This document shows positions 9,746-17,789 of a DNA stretch of 37,294 nucleotides, piece by piece. Within the stretch, counting starts at the first letter, position 1; each line of letters opens with the position of its first letter. The position numbers and the translations under genes are program-made. The notes under the pieces were generated by a model. It was not told the origin of the DNA and did not search any database. It saw only the letters and a program-made list of their open reading frames with translations. Source of the stretch: Aculops lycopersici (lineage: Eukaryota > Arthropoda > Arachnida > Trombidiformes > Eriophyidae); contig WNKI01000002.1 in NCBI GenBank assembly GCA_015350385.1, forward strand, positions 6,014,956 through 6,052,249, written 5' to 3'.

Positions 9746-9940
9746 ACGCAGTTTGGAAAACATGATAAAACAAAGGCAGGTAAGATATTGACAATTACAA
9801 GAAGGAGGTTGACCCAAACGTCGCTCTAGTGGTATCGATTGTACATCCCGCAAATGAGGTTCTACTCGGATATGCGTACCTGTCGTCCGAAAGCAATTGG
9901 GGATACTTGGGAAACAGCGAACAGGTTGGCGAATAAACGT
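9746..9940 (+). pseudogene. Decayed partial duplicate of the ICA1 AH domain
   Basis: From 9764 to 9940 the sequence aligns without gaps to ICA1 codons at 8647-8823 (offset 1117). By my hand count 128 of 177 bases match, about 72%. In the ICA1 frame it reads DKTKAGKILTITRRRLTQ, then an in-frame TAG, then RLYIPQMRFYSDM and GDTWETANRLANKR. Weaker similarity starts around 9746 (TQFGKH). The flanking ICA1 N- and C-terminal parts are missing. It lies about 240 bp after the ICA1 stop, in the same orientation, and is overlapped on the other strand by the zinc-finger gene. Confidence 0.88.
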
Positions 9941-10340
9941 GTCGCTCGTGGGTCTTAGCATGTTTCTTCAAGTGATCCTTTCGGCCAAATCTCTTGCCAC
10001 AATAATGGCATTCGTGCGGTTTGATGCCCGAATGTATCAGCTTATGCCTGGTGAGTTCCTCGTTTCTCGTGAAGGTTTTTGAGCACTCGTGGCAAACGAA
10101 CGGTCGTTCACCTGTATGAATTCGCGAGTGACTCTTGAGCTGTCCATTATTTGAGAAGAACATGAAACAATTGTCGCATTGAAAATTCTTTGGCCTATAC
10201 TTCCGGCTGCTGCTCTGGTTTAAATTTAAAATTTGGCAGCCACTGCCGCCGCTGGGGCTGCTACTGTTGCTATTGCTGCTGTTTGTATCATACTTCTTCA
10301 GATCTAGTATTGTGTCGATGGAGAAGTCTGTAGGCGCCAT
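9795..10340 (-). CDS. C2H2 zinc-finger protein with eh1-like repressor motif
   Basis: Single exon, 181 residues, ATG in a good context (CTACAATGG). Residues 6-12, FSIDTIL, fit the engrailed-homology-1 motif (F-x-I-x-x-I-L) that recruits Groucho/TLE corepressors. After a Ser/Asn-rich linker come three C2H2 fingers: C55-C58-H71-H75, C83-C86-H99-H103 and C111-C114-H127-H131, with an HTGERPF linker between fingers 1 and 2 and HSGIKPH between 2 and 3. Helices contain NNGQLKS, RNEELTR and RKDHLKK. The role is probably a sequence-specific repressor in the nucleus. The tail from about residue 134 to the stop is encoded antisense to the ICA1 relic, so it is not expected to be conserved elsewhere. Exact orthology is not recognised. 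Confidence 0.8.
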   Translation of the reverse strand: MAPTDFSIDTILDLKKYDTNSSNSNSSSPSGGSGCQILNLNQSSSRKYRPKNFQCDNCFMFFSNNGQLKSHSRIHTGERPFVCHECSKTFTRNEELTRHKLIHSGIKPHECHYCGKRFGRKDHLKKHAKTHERHVYSPTCSLFPKYPQLLSDDRYAYPSRTSFAGCTIDTTRATFGSTSFL

Positions 10341-10435
10341 TGTAGGATGGTGATTTTTGCTGGTATCTATGCTGGTCTTGATAATGATAATAATAATTAA
10401 TAAATCTCAATATATACTTTTGGGGGGAGGAGAGT

Positions 10436-10451
10436 CTATATATATATAGAT
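10436..10451 (-). promoter_or_regulatory. TATA-like run upstream of the zinc-finger gene
   Basis: CTATATATATATAG, itself palindromic, lies about 100 bases upstream of the zinc-finger start codon on its strand. Position and composition suit a core promoter, but no clear initiator was identified. Confidence 0.4.
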
Positions 10452-10880
10452 TTTTGATGTGTATATGTGCGAGCGAAATGATTGACTATAGAAGGCACTG
10501 CTCTTTTTAACTCGTCGTCGCGGTCGTCGCGCCAGACTTTTGGGCTCCATCGACGGGGCGACTTATTGCGGGTTTATGAATTCTTCGGTTGCTGCGCCTG
10601 CGCGAGGCTCAAGGTGGTGCCTAAATCGGCCCCTGAACTTCTTTCCAGTTCACGGGCTAAGATGGTTCCCCCTTCCAACCAACAGAAAGTCCAAGTGCTC
10701 GCTCACTCTTTGGCTTGCGTGCCACTAACCTGGCCGTCGGTGGGTTAGTTCTCCCCACTGACTGCGAGTTTGAGAGTACACAAGTACAGGGAGGTAGTAG
10801 GCTCAAGGGAGAGGCTGGCAAGTGGGCATTGGGCAGTGTGCAGTGGATGAATGGATGTATCATGACGATGGGCGAGCTCG

Positions 10881-11039
10881 AGCAACCGGTGGCCGCAGTG
10901 GACACGTTGCCTTGATCATGGCAACCTACCGGGGCTCAAGCATGCGAGCAAACAAGCGAGCAAACAAACAACCACCGGTTGCTGGCTCTAACAGTGTAGC
11001 CAGCGGCTAGGTTGGTCGCGCAGCGGCGACACCAACCTA
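10881..11039. repeat. Cluster of inverted repeats (stem-loop potential)
   Basis: Outer arms of 12 bp (AGCAACCGGTGG at 10881-10892 and its exact complement at 10972-10983) enclose a 6-bp hairpin (GTTGCC/GGCAAC, 10906-10925). Next come a 7-bp hairpin (GCTGGCT/AGCCAGC, 10981-11004) and a 9-bp hairpin (TAGGTTGGT/ACCAACCTA, 11008-11039). The 12-bp arm and the 7-bp hairpin share a few bases, so not all can form at once. Confidence 0.6.
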
Positions 11040-11053
11040 ATGGCGCGACTCGG

Positions 11054-11090
11054 TGGCAGCGGCAGCGGCAGCGGCAGCGGCAGCGGCAGT
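11054..11090. repeat. (GGCAGC)n hexanucleotide microsatellite
   Basis: About six near-perfect GGCAGC units followed by GGCGGT-like variants, in the gene-free region. Confidence 0.85.
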
Positions 11091-13025
11091 GGCGGTGGCG
11101 GCAGGACTAGTGGCACGAGTAGCCACGATGCTCGATTAACACCCTCGCACTTATTCTCCCTCTCTTAACCACCCCGCCACCACTAAAACCATCACCACAA
11201 CCGGCACCTTCGTTAACCTCTAAAACTCAAACACTCTCTCGGCTTTGGGCTTGAGTTTAGAGTCTCGAACTTTGGACTCCCACTCAGGTTAACGGAATAC
11301 GGGATACGTGCACGCGGCCACCGGTTGATTCATTTGCGCCGCGCGTGAGTCGGTGGCGGTGGCGGCGGCTGGTGTTGCTGCTACTGCGTTGATATTGTAG
11401 TGGCGACATGACCAGCGGAGAGGCAGAGAAGAATTCGAGGGAATTGTTTTCCAATCAAAGAGAAAAGGAGAAAGAGCTGTAGGTAGCTCAGGTAAGTGGC
11501 CAGTCGAAGTTGGAGTCGTGGAAGAGGTGGCTGCGAGTTAGCGCTGGCAGCGACTGGGGATGCTAGACATTCTGGCGCGCCACTTGATTGTGTACACCGG
11601 ACAACAACAACAACCACCACCGACAATCGACTGTCGACTGTCGACTATCGATGGCCACTCCACATTCTTGTAGTCTGTCTCTGTTTCACTCTTCGCACCT
11701 TTGCCGGTGGCGGCGGCGCAGGCACTGATTGCTCTCTAACATTTAGAACAACCCTGCCCAAAACTGGCAACTTCCGCTCGCAGCTACACAACCACCACCA
11801 CCACCATCAGTGGTCATTGTTTATCTCGTTGGTGTTAATGTTGACGCCGTTATCGTTGCTTGGGATTTAGATGGACTTGGTGGCGGGCAAATGCCGTCAC
11901 CAACAGCCAACTGGCCAACTATACGCTGCGCTGCACTTTGCGGTATCTTTAGCAGGCGATCCATCGATCGATCAGCCCTCTCAGAAGCATCTCGCCTCTT
12001 TTATGGGCTACGCAAATTAGGAGACCGCGAGGAGGACGAAAACGGCAATGATCAAGTTAAGGCAGCAAAATCCAGAATGTCTGGCAACTCCATCCAGTGA
12101 ATCTCAGCCTCTTCTCTTTACACTCGCCAAACAAGCACTTGGAAACGAATAGGATGGAATGGAATCCTTTTGAAACTATCCACCACCGACCACTACAAAA
12201 GACACCGGCCCACTGTGAAGCACCTCCACAGTGGATGTGAATCGTGTGAGCTATTTGAATGTAGAGTCCAAGACCAAGAGAAAGGGGAGGAGAGGAGGCG
12301 GCGGTGGCGGCCTTATGGAAAAGGGTGCTCTAAGGAGCACTCTAGCCTCAGCGGATATCAACCACCGATTCACTCCAAAGTTGGGAGCTTCTATCGTGCG
12401 ACTAAATTGGAGCATAATAGCCGGAATGCTCATAGCGCCAAAATGAACAACCTCCTCCTCCTCCTCTCGTTCGTTTTCGATTGATCTTTAAACCTCTTTT
12501 CGTATCCAAATTCTTGCTACCGCACTTTGTTGCTCTTGCCCATATAGTTTCTAGTTGCAACTTGAGAGCGTGGAATCGAGTTTATTATTGTGCTAGGCAT
12601 AAAGCTTCGAGTCCACTTTTGATCGATTTACTGTAACATCTCTCCCATCCAGCCATCCATTTATCCGAGCCAACCACAACCACTGCTCTCTCGTTGTTGT
12701 TGCTGAAAAGTTTTGACACTTTCTGAGAGCAGCACCATGAGACCTCTTGTCGCCACGACCACCACTATCATCGAAATGAGCAACAACCACTTCACCGCCA
12801 ATGTGTCGCTTGACTTGCTTGTCGATTGTAACTTTGTCGCTTCTCTCATAAATCTTGAGGCTGTTGGGATATAACACATGACTGAGTAAATGGATAAGCA
12901 AGTAGGTGAGTGAGTGAGCAGTGATCAATCAAACGTCAAGTGACGCAAGTTTAGTCCCTCATTCATGGTTCAGGGATCAATATGTTTATCAACCATTCGT
13001 TTGGGTGCCATCAAACCAAAGCAAC

Positions 13026-13359
13026 TCATCTATAGTGATGATGCTTTCCATCTTCGGGTGGCATTTTCACATGGTATCCCCACGGAACAAACTTGCTCTT
13101 CTTCCTGGATGGTCCTCGCCAAACGTTAACGTGTAAACTCTTCTCGACGTGACTGGCAAGCGCTTGGTTCGAGATTGGCTGTGGTCTTGAGTTGAAATTA
13201 TTCGAAATTACGGAAGCCACAAGTATCCATAGGCTGCAATATATGATAAAAATCTTGCGTTTCGGCTGAAATACAAATTGATTAACGTTAATCTTGGTTG
13301 ATGAAAATCTACATTTTGCTTGCTACTATTTAGTGAAATTGTATACTTACTTCGGGCAT
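13026..13359 (-). CDS. Small secreted peptide, 82 residues, two exons, family not recognised
   Basis: Exon 1 codes only ATG CCC GAA (13359-13351). A GTAAGT donor follows, then an 85-base intron (13350-13266) ending TTTCAG, and exon 2 (13265-13026) ends in TGA. The joined protein starts MPEPKRK and continues into IFIIYCSLWILVASVIS, a good signal peptide with a basic n-region and a hydrophobic core. The mature part, about 57 residues, has no cysteine. It carries two tryptophans (VNVWRGP and FVPWGYHV), a tribasic RKK between them as a possible convertase site, and an acidic PPEDG followed by KHHHYR. An exon 1 that holds only the first few codons is common in arthropod secreted-protein genes. A TATA box and initiator sit 74-111 bases upstream of the ATG. 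It is probably an extracellular peptide or peptide precursor. I recognise no family. The gene lies in the same direction just beyond the Ajuba-family stop codon. Confidence 0.7.
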
Positions 13360-13422
13360 TATAAGTGTTTATCGCTTCAAAATCGAACTTCAAGACGACT
13401 TCAGACACTTGATCTCTGGCTA

Positions 13423-13440
13423 GCTCAGTTTAAACTGAGC
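13423..13440. repeat. 18-bp perfect palindrome over the Ajuba-family stop codon
   Basis: GCTCAGTTTAAACTGAGC reads identically on both strands. It contains the stop codon of the Ajuba-family gene and the initiator of the small peptide gene. Confidence 0.95.
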
Positions 13441-16400
13441 ATACTTTGCGTCTTGCTGCGTCTATTTATATGACAGGGTTGGCACAACAAGTGGCCGTCA
13501 AGGGGATAGGATTGACTTGGCTTCTCATCGGTCAGTTGCAGGCCACAATCTTCGCAACAGTAGCAGTCTACATGGTAATCCTTCTCCTGTGTTATGTTTT
13601 GGGAGATATTTTTAGATTGAAAAGATAATGATAGGGTTAAAGTCAAATGTCTGTGTCTGTGTCTGTATCTTGCCACTTCCGTTAGCAATCGTTGACAACC
13701 GTTCTCAATAGCTGACTTTATATCTTATATCTAGGAACTTGAGGTTAAAAATACTTACCATGCTAACAACACGAACCGTTTCGTCGGTCCCATCGATGGG
13801 TGAGATTGATTTTCCACATGCTGCACATTTTGGCGAGTAGATGCTGTGATAATCCTTTACACAATATATCTTATTCTTCCTATCAATTGTAAACGGAACT
13901 CCATCTAAACACTGATTGCAAATGCTACACCTAAAGCATTTAGGGTGATAGGACTTGCCCATTGCGGGTAGAATCATATCAAATATTGGCTGCAAGCAAG
14001 CGGCACAATTCTTGAGAGATTGCATGTGTCCAGTGTATTTAAAATCCTCCTCGCAATAAACTTTGTCGCCGACTGGATAGAAGGTCTTGTCAGAGAGGGT
14101 GCGTCCACATTCGCAACAAACAAAACAAGCTGCATGAAATATTTGATTCATTGCCTTGCAAGCCTCTTGAGATGGTAAGACTTTTTGCAAACACTTGGCG
14201 CAAAGACCATGAGGTACGAGCTGACTATTTGCCGAGTTGCGTTGTTGATCTATTTCCAATTCAACTTGCCTTGCTAACGCCTCAGTTTTCCTCTCTGCCT
14301 CGCTAATACCACTAGTATCTAATGATGCACCATTGCCACGTTTATTTCCGCTTCCGATTGAAAGGTTAACGAAATTAGGTATTGGATTGGTGGTGGTGGC
14401 GTTCCTTGTGGCATTAGTTGAATGGTTAGGCATTTGATTGAACTCGTAGCCTTGTAAGGCTTGCTGTTGGTGCAACTTGGCCATTGTAAGTAATCTCTGC
14501 GGCCGCATGCCAACAGGTGGTAGTGGAGGAGGAATATCACTAGCGGGCAAGGGATTTTCAACGCCAGCTTGCGAGGTTAACCTTGTGATTGGTTGAGCAT
14601 TTTGCAAACCCGGTGAGGTTCGGCTGACTGTAGTTATTTGGGTGGGACATGAGCTTATACTTGAGGATGAAAGATATTGTTGCTGAGGGTAGTTGGCCAC
14701 TGGCGATGGCGAGAGCGGCTTCGGTGGAAGTGGTGGCACAGGTGTCCTCTGATGATTAATTTGATGGGCACTCTGGCTTGACGACATGGGATAGTTGCAA
14801 GTGTTAGTGTCGCTGCCATTGTTACCGGTGTACATAATACGATTTGTCATAAACATAGATTGTGAGGACCTAATCGAAGCCGGAGAGTGAGGCCGAGACT
14901 TAGAGCTTAGCGGTAATGGCGATAATGGAGGCGGTGGGGGCGGCGGAAGTGGCTGATTCATCTTGCTTGCGGCCAAATGCATGGGTAATTTGAGTGATTG
15001 CTGGTCATTGTTGAATTGATTAGAACTATTATTATTATTATTTGATGATGATGGCGTTAGAGGGTAATTAGACAAACTAGCCGATGCCGACGTGGTGCTA
15101 GCGGCGCTCGAGTATCCGTACTGTTGATGCTGAACTGATCGGGTTTCAAATTGCTGTTGCGGCGAGGTTGTAAGATGATTGCTTCTGTTGTTGTCTTGCT
15201 TTGGATTTATGTGGTTATCTTTTTGCAATGATGCAGTCGGTGGCGGTAGGGGTGGTGGTGGATGCTGGTGATGCTTACCCATGGCTACATTACTCGAGTG
15301 AGTTGTCGTGCTACTGTTACTAAGATTGTGAGTGTGAGCAGTTGACGCCATGGGAGTGTAAGATTCCTGGTTGGCTTGATGATGGTGATCCTTGACGACA
15401 TTTGATCTAAGCACAGGATCATGAGTACTCTGGTGATTCATGTTAGCAGGTGAGGACACATAGCTGCTACTACTGCCACCACCTCCGCCGTTGCGACCAT
15501 CAATTTGACTAATATATGATGATGATGATGCCGTGACTTGTTGTACTTGACTGTGGTGCGATTCGCAACCACAGGCTGATTGGGATATATTTGCACTGTT
15601 AGGATGAGGCGCGTGGTGGCCACAATAGCAGCTAGCTAGATGGTGATGACATCCGCCGCAAGTTGGTAATCGGTGGATGTGCCCACCACAGTGATGACCA
15701 TTTGACACTGGCATTGATGGTATACGTGAACCGGGAGACATCATTTGATCCGAGGGCGAAGTGATATTACCCCCGCCGCCAGTTTCCTGTAGAGGTGAGA
15801 TTGAATGAGTTGATATGATGGGTAGATGAGATGTATGATGGTGATGATGATGTTGATGCCCATGGGATCCTAAAACTCCGGAGCATTGGTGAGATATGTG
15901 ATTACAACTACACCCGTCACAAGAAATGGATTGCAAAGCAGGGTTTTGACCCAAGCAACAACCGCCATTTTCGCCCAAACTACTCGAGTTGATGTGAGAA
16001 GCATGCTGTTGGGTTAATATATTACCACCACAACCAGTTGATGGACAGTGGCAATGTTGATTCGGTCCACAGGTCGTTGTATTGTTGATCACCTGGTGCG
16101 ATGAGCCGCAAATACCTATAGGTGGTTCACCAGGACAACCTGTTGAGGGAACTGTTGCAACAAGAGTGCCATTTCCGTTGATGTTTGCTATCCCATGATG
16201 ATGATGATGATGCAATGAGCTGGTGTGGCTCGACCCACTAGATCTTGGGTTGTAAGTATCTCCGTGTCTAACAAAACGACTCATGGGCATAACGGGAACC
16301 CCTCCATTGGAGACCATTGTTTGACCATGACAATTATGACGTGCGGTGGAGTTGAGTGAGTTCATTGATGACCTATTGTCGTCATTTGAGATTACAATTC

Positions 16401-16530
16401 CTGTAGATGAACTACCAATCAAATAGTTGGCTGTATTCTTTGGAGGTGGCAAGGGTGGCGGCGGGGTGGGAGCACTTGTTGGTGCTGGGGGCGGTGGAGG
16501 CGGTTTGTTGGGTGGCGGTAGCTTGTTCAT
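13425..16530 (-). CDS. jub: Ajuba/LIMD1/WTIP-family LIM protein
   Basis: Two exons, 16530-13759 and 13586-13425, join in phase 0 (VVSM|EKDYHVDCY) to 977 residues; the 172-base intron has a GTAAGT donor and ACACAG acceptor. The N-terminal 770 residues are low complexity: proline runs at the start, and His-, Ser-, Asn- and Gln-rich stretches with PPPLPP-type motifs. Three LIM domains fill residues 777 to about 968: CAKCLQKV, CAACLQPIFDMI and CAACGKSISPIDGTDET. The third LIM is split by the intron. The order and the DETVRVVSM segment identify the Ajuba subfamily, not Zyxin. These proteins sit at adherens junctions, bind alpha-catenin and inhibit Warts/LATS in Hippo signalling; I infer the same. 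The start codon follows CAGTAAGTTATCAAC, so a 5' UTR intron is possible. The last exon also carries a promoter for the next gene. Confidence 0.92.
13433..13470 (-). promoter_or_regulatory. TATA box plus initiator inside the last Ajuba-family exon
   Basis: TATAAATAGA (13470-13461 on the minus strand) is followed by TCAGTT, an arthropod-type initiator, with the presumed +1 A at 13436. The spacing is 34 bases from the first T to the A, slightly long but acceptable. Both overlap codons of the upstream gene (CHINR and MLSLN-stop). Transcription from here would give a 5' UTR of about 77 bases for the secreted-peptide gene. Confidence 0.6.
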
Positions 16531-17789
16531 GTTGATAACTTACTGGGCTTAAGTATTGCTAATAGGGCCCGAGCAAAATTTGTGATCTGGTAACCAAGAT
16601 TACCTATCGAGCAACTTGTTGCATGAGGTGGGTTGAGTTAATGGCGATCAATAGTTTGACGTGTAATTGGTATTGTCTTCTTGATCGAGGAATAGTTCTA
16701 AATTTGTTCGCCGACAATAATGTCAATTATATTTAATTGGGATTCATGTTGATGAATAATTCAAGAACGAATCGATTACATAAAGAATCAAGTTGTTATT
16801 GTGAAACACGCGACCATAAGTGTTCGCTTATAAGATGTTCTGTACAAGTTGAGACGAACTAATCTAATTAGCTAGGATTTGACAGGAGTCAATGGAATAG
16901 ATAAAACTGTCAAAACTATCTGATGAAAATAATATATTTGGTCACATCACAGGTGTTTTACAGAACCACAAATACCTTTACACAGAGAGTGGGAAAGTTG
17001 GACTTCAATAGAGCCGACCTCAATGGCCTCATTCTGTGGTGCGCCAGTGACCAGAAAGAATGAATAAGTTTTCTGTGCAACCTAACATTTCGATTGCAAT
17101 TCACAAATCGAGTATTGTGATGCATTTGCATTGCTTCGCTCTGTTGCAGTTTTGTGCACTAATTTTTGCAAAAAGCATTCGCTCTACATTATGAATCGAA
17201 GATTCACTGCGCACCACTATGACGCGCAAATCTTTAACTTTCTGATTGCAAGAGTTTATCTAGATTAGGAATGTTTACAGCCAGAAAACAGTCTAGATTC
17301 ACTGTCGTTGGAAGATTAATTAACTACTAGATAAGGAACAATGTTTGTAGCATTCATATCTCAATTAGTTGCTTGAATGTGTCATGGTGCCGCCGCTGCC
17401 ACAACCTGCAGGTGCACCGTGCACGGGGTAAAAGTAGCCAGTCGAAGGCTGACGCAGCCAGCCGGCCATGCAATCGTCAACCGCATAGAGGGTAGAGAAG
17501 CGTGCTGCATAAACATGCATTGAAAACACACCAGCGCAACGAGAGAAGTGTGTGTGAGAAAAATAAATACAAGACAGCGAGAGACGAGCAGCGCGTCAAT
17601 CTGATTCTGAGGTCTGGCAAAAAAACCACATGAGAAGAGTAAAAGAAACTGAATGTCCAGTTTATTCGGCCGTTAGTCTATCTATTTACCTATTGATGAT
17701 ATGCATATGCCAATTAAGAGACACTTCACTATATATCACATTTCACAAAATTTCTCAAATGAGAACATCCAACTAATTAGACAGGCAAA
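16531..17789. other. Divergent promoter interval between jub and Tor
   Basis: AT-rich, about 1.26 kb, without a supported gene. TATAAG at about 16829 and CTATATATC near 17730 (about 55 bases before the TOR ATG) are possible TATA elements on the plus strand. It must hold the start regions of both genes. I see nothing else. Confidence 0.5.

Larger units (their letters stand above)
10341..13025. other. Long region without a recognised gene
   Basis: The part next to 10341 is the zinc-finger upstream region and includes a TATATATATA run. The middle is GC-rich, with clustered inverted repeats at 10881-11039 and a (GGCAGC)n array at 11054-11090. Further on are scattered donor- and acceptor-like sequences, for example CTCAG|GTAAGT near 11490 and a CATTTAG acceptor near 11749, but the frames they join look like random low-complexity sequence. 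A 72-codon minus-strand frame at 12661-12879 has one hydrophobic segment and is discussed as a weak candidate. Nothing else is supported as a gene. Confidence 0.45.

Noticed and set aside
11408..12100. Possible plus-strand gene with ATG at 11408, a donor near 11490 and an acceptor near 11749
   Set aside because: The first frame stops before the best donor, and the downstream frame is Pro/His-run-driven with no domain or homology.
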